A stretch of DNA of 41,511 nucleotides, from positions 1-41,511 of the forward strand of contig JAKORJ010000153.1 in NCBI GenBank assembly GCA_029777885.1, written 5' to 3'. The notes beneath the pieces were generated by a model. That model was not told where the DNA came from, made no database searches, and saw only the letters and a program-made list of their open reading frames with translations. This DNA is from Bacillota bacterium (GTDB lineage Bacteria; Bacillota; Clostridia; Caldicoprobacterales; DTU083). Both the position numbers and the translations under genes were made by a program. Of the stretch, positions 9,380 through 17,537 are shown in pieces (the first letter of the stretch is position 1; every line of letters begins with the position of its first letter).

Positions 9380-12206
9380 CGACAAGATCATCGTAAAAGG
9401 TGCCAGGGTCCACAACCTGAAAAACATAGACGTAGAAATCCCAAGAAACAAGCTGGTCGTAGTGACGGGCCTGAGTGGGTCGGGCAAGTCGTCCCTGGCC
9501 TTTGACACCTTATATGCCGAGGGGCAGAGGCGGTATGTGGAGTCCCTTTCCGCGTATGCCAGGCAGTTCCTCGGCCTGATGGACAAGCCTGACGTGGACC
9601 ACATCGACGGACTGTCACCGGCCATTTCCATAGACCAGAAGACCACGAGCCGCAATCCCCGGTCAACCGTGGGTACAGTCACTGAAGTATATGACTACCT
9701 GCGCCTGCTCTACGCGCGGATCGGCATACCCCACTGCCCCAAATGTCACAGGGAGATATCCCAGACCACCGTGGATCAGATGGTGGATGCTGTCATGGCC
9801 CTTGGGGAGGGCACCCGGATACAGCTGCTGGCCCCTTTGGTCAGGGGCAGGAAGGGCGAGCATGTCAAGCTGCTTGACAAAGCCCGCAAGGAAGGCTATG
9901 TCCGCATCCGGGTCGACGGTGAGATGCGGGAGCTGGCGGAGGAGATAGTCCTGGACAAGAATAAGAATCATACCCTGGAGGTCGTTGTAGACCGCCTGAT
10001 CGTCAGGCCCGGTGTGGAGCAGCGCCTGGCGGACTCCCTGGAGACAGTCCTGGCCCTGGGAGAGGGCTTGGCGGTCATAGACGTGATCGGGGGCGAGGAG
10101 CTGCTCTTCAGCCAGAACTATGCCTGCCCTGACTGCGGCATCAGCATAGAGGAACTCACACCCAGGATGTTTTCCTTCAACAGCCCCTTTGGGGCATGCG
10201 AAAGGTGCGCCGGGCTGGGAGTCCTGATGGAAATCGACCCCCATTGCGTTATACCCGACAGGTCCCTGTCCCTGGCGGAAGGCGCGATAAATGCGCCTGG
10301 CTGGAACTCGACCAACGGCGACAGCGTAGCCCGCATGTATCTTGACGCCCTGGCTGCCCATTACGGTTTCAGCCTTGACGTGCCCGTCTCCCAGCTTAGT
10401 GACGAAGCTTTGGATGTGATACTCTACGGCACCGGGGGAGAGAAGATCAGGGTGAACTACAGCAGGGAGACCGGATCGGGCAGCTTCGTTTCTCATTTCG
10501 AGGGCATCATACCTAACCTCCAGCGGCGGTACAATGAGACCCAGTCCGAGTACAGCCGCGAGGAAATAGAAGCTCTTATGAGCTACAAGCCATGCCCCGA
10601 GTGCAAGGGCGCACGCCTGAAGCCTGAAGTGCTGGCTGTGACCGTTGGCGGCAAAAACATAAATGAAGTCACAGATATGCCCATACATGATATACTGGAT
10701 TTCTTCAATGGTCTGGACCTGACAGAGAAGCACAGGCTGATAGCTGACCAGATCCTCAAGGAGGTCAAGGCCAGGCTGAAGTTCCTGGTCGATGTAGGCC
10801 TTGATTACCTGACCCTTTCCAGGCAGGCAGGCACCCTTTCAGGGGGAGAGGCCCAGAGGATCCGGCTGGCGACCCAGATAGGCTCAGGGCTGACAGGGGT
10901 CCTGTATATACTCGATGAGCCGAGCATAGGGCTCCACCAGCGGGATAATGCGAGGCTGGTCAATACTCTGAAGAGCCTGAGGGACCTGGGCAACACCCTC
11001 ATAGTTGTTGAGCATGACGAGGAGACCATGCTGGCATCGGATTACTTGATCGATATTGGGCCGGGGGCCGGCGTCCACGGCGGCACGGTCGTGGCTGCAG
11101 GCACACCGGAGGAGATCATGAAATCGGAGAAATCGATAACCGGCCAGTACCTGAGCGGGAAAAGGCGCATCGAGATCCCGACTGCCCGGCGCAGGCCAAA
11201 TGGCAAGTGGCTGACGGTAAAAGGAGCGTGTGAAAACAACCTCAAGCATATAGATGTATCCATCCCCCTGGGCGTGATAACCTGCGTCACCGGGGTCTCA
11301 GGCTCCGGGAAATCCACCCTGGTCAATGAGATCCTCTACAAGGCCCTTGCCAGGGAGCTGAACGGTGCCCATACAAGGCCGGGCAGGTACGAAGCCCTGA
11401 CAGGCACGGAGCACCTGGACAAGGTCATAGCCATCGACCAGTCGCCCATAGGGAGGACCCCCAGGTCCAATCCGGCCACCTATACCGGGGTGTTCGACAG
11501 CATCAGGGAAGTGTTTGCGATGACCAACGAGGCCAAGATCCGGGGGTACAAGCTCGGGCGCTTCAGCTTCAATGTGAAGGGAGGCCGGTGCGAGGCCTGC
11601 AGGGGCGACGGGATCATTAAGATAGAGATGCATTTCCTGCCAGACGTGTATGTGCCCTGTGAGGTGTGCAAGGGCAGGCGTTACAACCGGGAGACGCTGG
11701 AGGTCAAGTACAAGGGTAAAAACATAGCTGATGTCCTCGACATGACTGTGGAGGACGCCCTGGACTTTTTCGGGAACATACCCCGGATAGAAAAAAAGAT
11801 ACAGACCCTGTACGACGTCGGGCTCGGCTACATGAAGCTGGGCCAGCCTTCCACGACCCTCTCGGGCGGAGAGGCACAGAGGGTCAAGCTGGCTACGGAG
11901 TTGAGCAAGCGCAGTACCGGGAAAACCCTCTATATACTGGATGAACCGACGACCGGCCTGCACGCAGCTGACGTGCACAGGCTTATTGGCATACTGCAGC
12001 GCCTGGCCGAGGGCGGGAATACCATAGTGATCATTGAGCACAACCTGGACATTATCAAAACAGCAGACTATATACTGGATCTGGGCCCCGAGGGCGGCGA
12101 TAAGGGTGGACAGGTGATCGCACAGGGGACGCCTGAGGAAGTGGCTGCTGCCGAGGGCAGCTATACGGGCTATTTCCTGAAGAAAATACTGGAAAGAGGT
12201 TATTGA
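9372..12206 (+). CDS. uvrA: Excinuclease ABC subunit A
   Basis: Damage-recognition ATPase of nucleotide excision repair, with two ABC modules. Walker A motifs are [14 protein letters not shown] near residue 30 and [14 protein letters not shown] near 640; both signatures (LSGGEAQR) and both Walker B motifs ([22 protein letters not shown]) are present. Zinc-binding cysteine pairs appear as CPDCGISI...CERC and CEACRGDG...CEVC. ATG 9372 has AGGAG 6 nt upstream and overlaps the end of uvrB. The 944-residue length is full. It is expected to form UvrA2-UvrB complexes. The small gene after it starts 17 bases later and may be cotranscribed. Confidence 0.97.
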   Translation: MSNDKIIVKGARVHNLKNIDVEIPRNKLVVVTGLSGSGKSSLAFDTLYAEGQRRYVESLSAYARQFLGLMDKPDVDHIDGLSPAISIDQKTTSRNPRSTVGTVTEVYDYLRLLYARIGIPHCPKCHREISQTTVDQMVDAVMALGEGTRIQLLAPLVRGRKGEHVKLLDKARKEGYVRIRVDGEMRELAEEIVLDKNKNHTLEVVVDRLIVRPGVEQRLADSLETVLALGEGLAVIDVIGGEELLFSQNYACPDCGISIEELTPRMFSFNSPFGACERCAGLGVLMEIDPHCVIPDRSLSLAEGAINAPGWNSTNGDSVARMYLDALAAHYGFSLDVPVSQLSDEALDVILYGTGGEKIRVNYSRETGSGSFVSHFEGIIPNLQRRYNETQSEYSREEIEALMSYKPCPECKGARLKPEVLAVTVGGKNINEVTDMPIHDILDFFNGLDLTEKHRLIADQILKEVKARLKFLVDVGLDYLTLSRQAGTLSGGEAQRIRLATQIGSGLTGVLYILDEPSIGLHQRDNARLVNTLKSLRDLGNTLIVVEHDEETMLASDYLIDIGPGAGVHGGTVVAAGTPEEIMKSEKSITGQYLSGKRRIEIPTARRRPNGKWLTVKGACENNLKHIDVSIPLGVITCVTGVSGSGKSTLVNEILYKALARELNGAHTRPGRYEALTGTEHLDKVIAIDQSPIGRTPRSNPATYTGVFDSIREVFAMTNEAKIRGYKLGRFSFNVKGGRCEACRGDGIIKIEMHFLPDVYVPCEVCKGRRYNRETLEVKYKGKNIADVLDMTVEDALDFFGNIPRIEKKIQTLYDVGLGYMKLGQPSTTLSGGEAQRVKLATELSKRSTGKTLYILDEPTTGLHAADVHRLIGILQRLAEGGNTIVIIEHNLDIIKTADYILDLGPEGGDKGGQVIAQGTPEEVAAAEGSYTGYFLKKILERGY

Positions 12207-12223
12207 CGCAAGGAGGATGGAAG

Positions 12224-12532
12224 TTGGACAGAGCATTTAGATATCAAACAGGTGAAACGGATGAGGTCGCAGTCGAGCTCAGGAAAGCAGGGCATACAGA
12301 GGTCGAAGTCATCAAGGAGGACAGGATAAGGCCTTTCCTTGAGGATATGAAAGAGTACGGTTTCCATGTGCTTGAAGATGTCCCCTTTGACTACGAGGCC
12401 ATCAGCTTCTTTGACAACCAGGATTTCGTATGCCGGGTCCATCTGGAGGACAAGCATGAGGGCAAAAGGGTTTATATAGACTTCTTCTGTGATTACGAGG
12501 AAGAAGCTTATGACCCTATATACCTGGGATAG
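12224..12532 (+). CDS. Small acidic protein of unknown function
   Basis: I do not recognise this 102-aa protein. It is soluble, acidic and rich in Asp, Glu, Phe and Tyr, with a C-terminal stretch of aromatic and acidic residues (YIDFFCDYEEEAYDPIYLG) and no signal or membrane segment. AGGAGG at 12211-12216 lies 7 nt before TTG 12224, which is why that start is used; TTG 12203 upstream lacks a site. It begins 17 bases after uvrA and is probably read from the uvrBA transcript. Codon use matches its neighbours, so it looks native rather than spurious. A link to DNA repair is only positional. Confidence 0.7.
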   Translation: MDRAFRYQTGETDEVAVELRKAGHTEVEVIKEDRIRPFLEDMKEYGFHVLEDVPFDYEAISFFDNQDFVCRVHLEDKHEGKRVYIDFFCDYEEEAYDPIYLG

Positions 12533-12540
12533 GCAAGGCT

Positions 12541-12921
12541 TTAGAATATATTGGGCAAGGCCAGCCTTTCATTCTCGGGTATGTGCAGGATCGTTTGCTT
12601 AAGGACTGCTATTTCTACAAGGCAGTCCTTTATATCTTTTAAATTGATCAGTTCCCTGGTCCTGGCCAGGGCATCGTCGATCCGGTCCACTTCTGCATGG
12701 TCGATTAACGCGTTCCATTTCCTCCTCACCCTGGTCCATTCATCTGTTATCTGGTTAAGGACTGCTGCGGCCTCATCCCAGCTCTCCGCTTCGACCAGCT
12801 TCTTCAGGTGGTCCGTTTCTCCCGCTATCTCCTCTGCCGTTTTGTCGATATAATGCTGCACATATGCCCCGGTTGCAATGAACAGCGCCAGGGATAGGAT
12901 TACTGCAAGGATCACCTTCAT
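12541..12921 (-). CDS. DUF4363-like small membrane-anchored protein
   Basis: A 126-aa protein with one N-terminal hydrophobic helix (about residues 3-20) that may be a signal anchor, followed by an all-helical, charged domain likely to be exported. This and its overlap with a DUF421 gene fit the DUF4363 family, which is commonly paired with DUF421 in Clostridia. Its ATG overlaps the DUF421 stop codon as ATGA, so translation is probably coupled. The function is not known; some DUF421 proteins are tied to spores. It converges with the small gene downstream of uvrA. Confidence 0.72.
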   Translation of the reverse strand: MKVILAVILSLALFIATGAYVQHYIDKTAEEIAGETDHLKKLVEAESWDEAAAVLNQITDEWTRVRRKWNALIDHAEVDRIDDALARTRELINLKDIKDCLVEIAVLKQTILHIPENERLALPNIF

Positions 12922-13601
12922 TTTCCCCCTCCTCCTGTACGGGCCTGGATCTCCAGATTGCCGGTGCTGTCAAGGCTTGCAAAAAAAACATCCCTGGGGG
13001 AAAGCTTCCTGGCACTGAGCTCATTAATGAGCCAGGCCATATCACGATTGGCTTTCTTGAGGTTGTCATGGTGGATCTGTCCATCCATGATCAATGTCAG
13101 GGGGATCCCCTCGTAGGGTGCAGGTGTGCCCAGGTCCTCAGGGGTCACAGGGCGCTTCGCGGATTTTGGTATGACGTTGAGCTGGCCGCCCGTCTCCAGG
13201 ATCGCATACTCCACGTCAGCCACGTTGGGCACATTTTTGGACCTTAATTGCTCCAGCAGGTCATTTAGGTTTATCCGCTGCTTTTTTAACAGATCATAGT
13301 TGATTTTACCGTTTTCAATAAGTATAGTAGGCGAGCCGCACACAAAGACCCGTATCCTTTCGCTTTTCATAGTCAAAAATGACAACACCAGTTGGGACAG
13401 CAGCAGGGCGAAGATCGGCACGAGCCCGCTCACCAGCGGGATCCCGACATTCTGGGCCGGTACTGCTGCCAGGTCCGCGATCATTATGGCGACCACCAGC
13501 TCAAAGGGCTGGAGCTGGGCGATCTGGCGTTTGCCCATTATGCGCACCACCAGTACGACCACTGCGTACAAGATAAGGGCTCTTACAAAGGATACCAGCA
13601 T
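12918..13601 (-). CDS. DUF421 (YetF-like) membrane protein
   Basis: About 227 aa with three N-terminal membrane helices (residues 3-80, with MGKRQIAQLQPFELVVAIMI) and a C-terminal soluble region containing GQLNVIPKSAKRPVT and LIMDGQIHHDNL, as in Bacillus YetF/YdfS/YrbG. ATG 13601 is chosen because AGGAGG lies about 12 nt upstream and because the 26 codons of the longer reading frame (to 13679) cover a terminator hairpin for the upstream SASP gene. It overlaps DUF4363 by 4 bases. Bacillus members of the family are spore or membrane proteins of unclear function; nothing more specific can be said. Confidence 0.85.
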   Translation of the reverse strand: MLVSFVRALILYAVVVLVVRIMGKRQIAQLQPFELVVAIMIADLAAVPAQNVGIPLVSGLVPIFALLLSQLVLSFLTMKSERIRVFVCGSPTILIENGKINYDLLKKQRINLNDLLEQLRSKNVPNVADVEYAILETGGQLNVIPKSAKRPVTPEDLGTPAPYEGIPLTLIMDGQIHHDNLKKANRDMAWLINELSARKLSPRDVFFASLDSTGNLEIQARTGGGGK

Positions 13602-13635
13602 TTTTCTATAAGTCCTCCTTTCCAAAGGCGGCAGG

Positions 13636-13671
13636 TAAAACGAAAGCACAAGCCTTGCAGCCTGTGCTTTC
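13636..13671 (-). terminator. Terminator after the SASP gene
   Basis: On the minus strand GAAAGCACA and TGTGCTTTC flank a GGCTGCAAGGCT-type loop and are followed by GTTTTAC, 27 bases after the SASP stop codon. Confidence 0.7.
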
Positions 13672-13697
13672 ATTTTCATAACCGGTTAACGGTTCAT

Positions 13698-13895
13698 CTA
13701 TAGATTCTGATTCTTGCTCCTGTATTCGGCAAATACCTTCTTGACTATGGTACCACCGATTCGTCCTGCGTCTCTGGCTGAAATGTCACCGTTGTAGCCT
13801 TCATTCAACTGTACACCAAGCTCATTAGCAACCTCATACTTCATGTTCTGGAATGCTCCAGAGCCTCTTGATTGACCGCTCCTCAGTGTTGCCAT
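13698..13895 (-). CDS. Alpha/beta-type small acid-soluble spore protein
   Basis: A 65-aa DNA-binding spore protein that coats forespore DNA and protects it from damage. It shows the family's conserved core: KYEVANELGVQL, then GYNGDISARDAGRIGG. The germination-protease cleavage site normally lies around the E-(V/I)-A sequence in the first part, and KYEVANE fits it. AGGAGGTGAAAAG lies upstream of ATG 13895. Expression by SigG in the forespore is expected; I could not pick a convincing SigG promoter. It is monocistronic, with a terminator after it. This gene is direct evidence that the host sporulates. Confidence 0.96.
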   Translation of the reverse strand: MATLRSGQSRGSGAFQNMKYEVANELGVQLNEGYNGDISARDAGRIGGTIVKKVFAEYRSKNQNL

Positions 13896-14017
13896 CTCTT
13901 TTCACCTCCTTTTTTTGTTGCAATCATATTATTAACCTGTACCTACGGTTGTATGTTATTTAAATTATGGTATAGCTGGCAATTATCCTTGACAAACATA
14001 TGTTAAGCCGATTACCA

Positions 14018-14046
14018 TTTTAATATAAACACAAAATGTATATAAT
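14018..14046 (+). promoter_or_regulatory. Possible SigA promoter for the NfeD-like gene
   Basis: TATAAT at 14041-14046 has a poor -35, TTTAAT at 14018-14023, with a 17-bp spacer. A good TTGACA at 13989-13994 has no -10 at normal spacing. Confidence 0.35.
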
Positions 14047-14107
14047 TATTATAGAAGAATAAAGATTGGGCTTTGTAAAATATATAGCTGAGCAGGGGGT
14101 TGATGTT

Positions 14108-14638
14108 TTGTTGCAGGTGCTTTTTTCCTTCTGGTCTTATTTCACAGGGCTTGAAGGGCTTGTTGTCATACTGTTCGTGCTGGGCATCGCACTGGTTATA
14201 ATAGAGCTGGTCATGCCCGGGTTCGGCCTGGCCGGCACCCTGGGGATAATATCCCTTATAGCCGGCGTAGTGCTGGTATATCCGCTGGTGTCGCCTTCGG
14301 TGCTGGCCCTGATAATAGCTACGATACTGCTAATCATAACCGGGATGCTGGTTTATATGTACAAATCTGCAGTCAAGGGCGGCAGGATATCAAAGCTTTT
14401 GTTGCTGAATACCCGGACCGGCAAGGAGGAAGGCTTCTCAAGCACCAATGACAACAAGGACCTCATTGGCCTGGAAGGCAGGGCTGAGACGGTCCTGAGG
14501 CCTGCAGGGACAGGTGAGTTCAACGGAAGGAGATACGATGTCGTCACGGACGGTGAATTCATAGAAAAGGGCAGCAGGATCAAAATAGTTGATGTTGAAG
14601 GGTTCCGAATAGTAGTCAGGAAGCTGGATCAGGCCTGA
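14108..14638 (+). CDS. NfeD-like membrane protein
   Basis: About 176 aa: an N-terminal hydrophobic stretch, then three more membrane segments with the NfeD-typical VIIELVMPGFGLAGTLGIIS motif, then a soluble OB-fold-like domain of about 75 residues (LIGLEGRAETVLRPAGTGEF, ending IKIVDVEGFRIVVRKLD). NfeD proteins usually partner flotillins or stomatins in membrane microdomains; no flotillin gene is in the window. TTG 14108 has AGGGGG 8 nt upstream and is preferred; TTG 14066 is an in-frame alternative without a good site. A terminator follows, so it is probably monocistronic. Confidence 0.85.
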   Translation: MLQVLFSFWSYFTGLEGLVVILFVLGIALVIIELVMPGFGLAGTLGIISLIAGVVLVYPLVSPSVLALIIATILLIITGMLVYMYKSAVKGGRISKLLLLNTRTGKEEGFSSTNDNKDLIGLEGRAETVLRPAGTGEFNGRRYDVVTDGEFIEKGSRIKIVDVEGFRIVVRKLDQA

Positions 14639-14640
14639 TG

Positions 14641-14674
14641 ACCGGGGCAAACAAAAGCCCCGGTTGTTTTTTTT
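14641..14674 (+). terminator. Rho-independent terminator after the NfeD-like gene
   Basis: ACCGGGGC and GCCCCGGT form a perfect 8-bp stem with an 8-nt A-rich loop, followed by TGTTTTTTTT. Confidence 0.92.
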
Positions 14675-14741
14675 ACCATGCAATTTTCAAATGGGATGAG
14701 CAATACTAGTACAGAAGTCCATTGAAAAGGAGGCATACAGG

Positions 14742-14942
14742 ATGACCAGTCTTAGCCACAAGGAACTTCTGCTGCTGCAGGACAATATCAGGATGTGCCA
14801 GGAAACGGCCCAGTTTCTGCAGACATGTGTCAATATAACCACTGATCAACAGCTCAAAAACATATGCCAGCAGATACTGACCGACCACAATCAGGACGCG
14901 CAAAAGCTGTCGAGGCACATCACACAGGCAAGCATACAGTGA
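14742..14942 (+). CDS. Small helical protein, likely spore-coat related
   Basis: A 66-aa, probably all-helical protein (ELLLLQDNIRMCQETAQFLQ) with a short C-terminal basic stretch. It lies 25 bases before a CotF-like gene, and its helical pattern resembles one half of the coat F ferritin-like bundle, so a coat-associated role is inferred. AAGGAGG precedes ATG 14742 by about 10 bases. Two cysteines, in RMC and QTC, could crosslink. No signal peptide is seen. I cannot assign it to a named family with certainty. Confidence 0.7.
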   Translation: MTSLSHKELLLLQDNIRMCQETAQFLQTCVNITTDQQLKNICQQILTDHNQDAQKLSRHITQASIQ

Positions 14943-14967
14943 TCGATCCCGGAAAGGAGGAATATGA

Positions 14968-15252
14968 ATGGCACAGTATCAGACGATCAGCGACAGGGAA
15001 ATAGCCATGGCATTGCTGAACAACCATAAGCTGGCAGCCAGCGCCTTGACTAACCTGGTGCTCGAAAGCACCAACCAGGCCTTGAGGCAGGATGCCATCC
15101 AGGTGTGGCAAAAAGTCGTCCAGCATCAGAAAATGGTGTGGGATTATATGAATTCGAAGGGATACTACCAGGTCGAAGCTGCTCCCCGCCAGGAGGTAGT
15201 AAAAGCCCAGCAGCAGCTTCAACAGCAGTTTGACCAAAGGGGTATGCAATAA
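14968..15252 (+). CDS. CotF-family spore coat protein
   Basis: A 94-aa protein of the coat F domain type. The first part (TISDREIAMALLNNHKLAAS) and HQKMVWDYMNSKGYY match the helix-rich repeat of that family, and the tail is rich in Gln (QQQLQQQFDQ), as common in small coat proteins. It is expected in the spore coat, made in the mother cell under SigE or SigK, though no such promoter could be identified. AAAGGAGG lies about 8 nt before ATG 14968. It probably shares a transcript with the small gene upstream, and a terminator follows. Confidence 0.85.
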   Translation: MAQYQTISDREIAMALLNNHKLAASALTNLVLESTNQALRQDAIQVWQKVVQHQKMVWDYMNSKGYYQVEAAPRQEVVKAQQQLQQQFDQRGMQ

Positions 15253-15264
15253 GCAAGCCCTATG

Positions 15265-15304
15265 CACAAGCGGAGTACCGGTCACGTATTCCGCTTGTGT
15301 TTTA
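15265..15304 (+). terminator. Rho-independent terminator after the coat gene pair
   Basis: CACAAGCGGA and TCCGCTTGTG form a 10-bp stem, extended by GTAC/GTAT pairing, and are followed by TTTTAAAA. Confidence 0.85.
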
Positions 15305-15371
15305 AAATGCTGTATCACTGATAATGGTATAAATGCAGAATATATCTATCTATCAAAAATGATTTATAACC

Positions 15372-15399
15372 TTGTATTATGCTTTAAAAATGCTATACT
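15372..15399 (+). promoter_or_regulatory. SigA-type promoter for the DUF4321-maf genes
   Basis: TTGTAT at 15372-15377, a 16-bp spacer and TATACT at 15394-15399, with TGC forming an extended -10. It implies an untranslated leader of about 100 bases before ATG 15506. Confidence 0.65.
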
Positions 15400-15505
15400 T
15401 AAAATAAGCATAAAATAGGCAACGGATTAACAAGCTCATGCTTGCTCCGGGGACAGGCTGTGTGATTTCCGGATCGATCCGTCCGACAGGGGGTAACTAA
15501 TACCG

Positions 15506-15772
15506 ATGTACAGAGGCAACAGCAGAAGGAGTACCGGCAAGCTTTTATTGTTTTTGTTATGTGGTATTATTATAGGGACAATATCCGGCAAAATACTCGC
15601 AGACTATATAACGCATCCGATCTTTCTGAATACTGTTACTCTGGGGACTCCGAAACCGCTCGAGCTCGACCTGGCGATCATGTCTGTCGTATTTGGCCTG
15701 AGCCTGAGGATTAACCTGGGTACCGTAGCCGGCGTCATAATAGGTCTTATCCTGTATTTTAGGACTAGGTAG
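15506..15772 (+). CDS. DUF4321 small membrane protein
   Basis: An 88-aa protein with two hydrophobic segments (about residues 12-30 and 66-84) joined by a short loop containing PKPLELDLAIMSVVFGLSL. Its size, topology and place immediately upstream of maf and mreB match the DUF4321 family of Clostridia. The function is unknown; a link to envelope growth is suggested by the neighbours alone. AGGGGGT lies 11 nt before ATG 15506, slightly far. It is separated from maf by 11 bases and is probably cotranscribed with it. Confidence 0.8.
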   Translation: MYRGNSRRSTGKLLLFLLCGIIIGTISGKILADYITHPIFLNTVTLGTPKPLELDLAIMSVVFGLSLRINLGTVAGVIIGLILYFRTR

Positions 15773-15783
15773 TGATATAGATT

Positions 15784-16380
15784 ATGATACGATTACCTAA
15801 GAAGCTTGTATTGGCGTCTTCATCCCCCAGGAGGAGGGAGATATTAGATCAATTGGGGATCGAGTTCGATGTCGTACCGGGCTCAGTCGAGGAAGACATA
15901 AACGGAGCAGAAACCCCTACAGACCTTGTATGTCGGCTGGCTTTGATGAAAGCAAGGGATGTGGCAGACAGAGTCTTAGAGGATTGTCTGGTCCTGGGAG
16001 CAGATACGGTAGTGTACAAGGATCGCCTGCTGGGCAAGCCCGCTAACCGGGAAGAAGCGATCCAAATGTTTGAGCACCTCCAAAACGGGTGGCACGATGT
16101 TTATACCGGCCTGGCCCTGATAGACTTGAGTGCAGGCTATGAGTCGGTATGCTTCGAACATACCCGTGTAGAAATGATGGAGCTCACGCATGAACAGATA
16201 CTAAGCTACATAGACAGCGGAGAATATGCAGACAAGGCAGGCGGGTATGCTGTACAGGGCTTGGCGGCAGCTTTTATTCCACGAATAATTGGCTGCTACT
16301 TTAATGTTAAAGGCCTTCCGGTGAACCTGCTGTACAGGGAGCTACTGAAATACCTGAGGACAGTTGACAAATCCGGCTGA
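15784..16380 (+). CDS. maf: Maf family nucleotide pyrophosphatase
   Basis: Cytoplasmic house-cleaning enzyme that hydrolyses dTTP/UTP or modified nucleotides to monophosphates; historically tied to septum formation. The N-terminal LASSSPRRREIL motif, ADTVVYKDRLLGKP with the metal/nucleotide site, and the C-terminal DKAGGYAVQGLAA motif are all present. At 198 aa it is normal length. The ribosome site before ATG 15784 is weak (AGGT), so coupling to the DUF4321 gene is likely. Its place before mreBCD is conserved in Firmicutes. YhdE-type (dTTP) and YceF-type (m7GTP) activity cannot be separated by eye. Confidence 0.93.
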   Translation: MIRLPKKLVLASSSPRRREILDQLGIEFDVVPGSVEEDINGAETPTDLVCRLALMKARDVADRVLEDCLVLGADTVVYKDRLLGKPANREEAIQMFEHLQNGWHDVYTGLALIDLSAGYESVCFEHTRVEMMELTHEQILSYIDSGEYADKAGGYAVQGLAAAFIPRIIGCYFNVKGLPVNLLYRELLKYLRTVDKSG

Positions 16381-16437
16381 AAGACATGCCTTCCTATATT
16401 CAGGCAGTTATCAACTATTAAATAAATGGCAATAATC

Positions 16438-16454
16438 TATACATGCAATGTATA
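16438..16454. repeat. Perfect inverted repeat upstream of mreB
   Basis: TATACAT and ATGTATA flank a GCA centre, 40 bases before the mreB start. There is no T-run, so it is not a terminator. It could be an operator or part of a promoter. Confidence 0.5.
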
Positions 16455-16493
16455 CACCACTCAATCAGCAATACGGAAGGAGAAAGACATTAA

Positions 16494-17525
16494 ATGGGAC
16501 TTTTTAATATATTCACAAGAGATCTTGGTATAGATCTTGGGACAGCCAATACCCTGGTCATGGTAAAGGGGAAAGGCATAGTTATCCGCGAGCCTTCGGT
16601 CGTGGCCATGCGGAGCGACAACAAGCAGGTCCTGGCCGTTGGTGAAGAGGCCAAGCGAATGATCGGAAGGACACCTGGCAACATCGTAGCCATAAGGCCG
16701 ATGAAGGATGGTGTGATAGCCGATTTTGATGTTACCCAGGAGATGCTCAAATATTTCATACGCAAGGTCATGCCCAAGGTCATGCCCCATAGGCCAAGGG
16801 TAGTAGTTTGCGTACCATCAGGAGTAACTGAGGTTGAAAAAAGGGCAGTCGACGAGGCGACGCGCCAGGCCGGAGCCAAGGAAGCATACCTGGTAGAGGA
16901 GCCGATGGCTGCCGCCATCGGGGCAGGGCTCCCGGTCCATGAGCCGACCGGCAGCATGATCGTAGACATCGGGGGTGGCACCAGCGAGGTAGCGATCATT
17001 TCCCTGGGGGGCATTGTTACGAGCCGGTCTATCCGGATAGGCGGCAATAAGCTTGACGACGCCATCATCTCCTATATCAAAAAGGAATATAACCTGATGA
17101 TCGGCGAGCGCACAGCCGAGGAGATAAAGATAAACGTAGGCGCTGCATATCCCAGGAAGGACATCAAGGAAATGGAGGTCCGCGGCCGGGATATGGTCAC
17201 AGGCTTGCCCAAGACGCTGAAGATTTCCACCACGGAGGTCATGGAAGCCATTCGCGAGCCTGTCAACAGCATAATCGAGGCGATCAAGCTCACGCTTGAG
17301 AAAACGCCGCCGGAGCTGGCTTCGGACATCATGGACAAGGGCATCATGATGACAGGCGGAGGCTCATTGCTGGCCGGCCTGGATGACCTGGTCAGGGAGG
17401 AGACCGGTATGCCCGTCAGGATTGCTGACAATCCGCTGGACTGCGTAGTCATCGGTGCCGGCAAGGTTGTAGAAGAGATAGATACATTGAGACGAGTAGC
17501 TATACCGACTAAGAATGTGAGGTAA
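16494..17525 (+). CDS. mreB: Rod shape-determining actin homologue MreB
   Basis: Actin-like ATPase that forms membrane-associated filaments guiding side-wall synthesis. The phosphate 1 motif [19 protein letters not shown], the [16 protein letters not shown] phosphate 2 loop and the adenosine motif ([18 protein letters not shown]) are intact. An N-terminal amphipathic or hydrophobic start ([10 protein letters not shown]) fits membrane association. At 343 aa it is full length. GGAAGGAG lies before ATG 16494. It heads the mreBCD-PBP2-minCDE run and is separated from mreC by 12 bases. MreB versus Mbl cannot be decided, but position beside mreCD supports MreB. Confidence 0.97.
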   Translation: MGLFNIFTRDLGIDLGTANTLVMVKGKGIVIREPSVVAMRSDNKQVLAVGEEAKRMIGRTPGNIVAIRPMKDGVIADFDVTQEMLKYFIRKVMPKVMPHRPRVVVCVPSGVTEVEKRAVDEATRQAGAKEAYLVEEPMAAAIGAGLPVHEPTGSMIVDIGGGTSEVAIISLGGIVTSRSIRIGGNKLDDAIISYIKKEYNLMIGERTAEEIKINVGAAYPRKDIKEMEVRGRDMVTGLPKTLKISTTEVMEAIREPVNSIIEAIKLTLEKTPPELASDIMDKGIMMTGGGSLLAGLDDLVREETGMPVRIADNPLDCVVIGAGKVVEEIDTLRRVAIPTKNVR

Positions 17526-17537
17526 GGGGGGAGGTAC

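Noticed and set aside
9663-12236. Long open reading frames on the minus strand inside uvrA (356 and 312 codons) and similar ones inside uvrB
   Set aside because: They lie antisense to well-identified genes, lack family motifs and arise from the G/C bias of the coding strand.
13602-13679. Longer N-terminus for the DUF421 protein
   Set aside because: The extra codons cover the terminator of the SASP gene and lack a ribosome site.
13989-13994. TTGACA as the -35 of a promoter for the NfeD-like gene
   Set aside because: No -10 lies at 16-18 bases downstream.
13896-14040. SigG promoter for the SASP gene
   Set aside because: Only partial matches such as CATACAA with no fitting -35, so not called.
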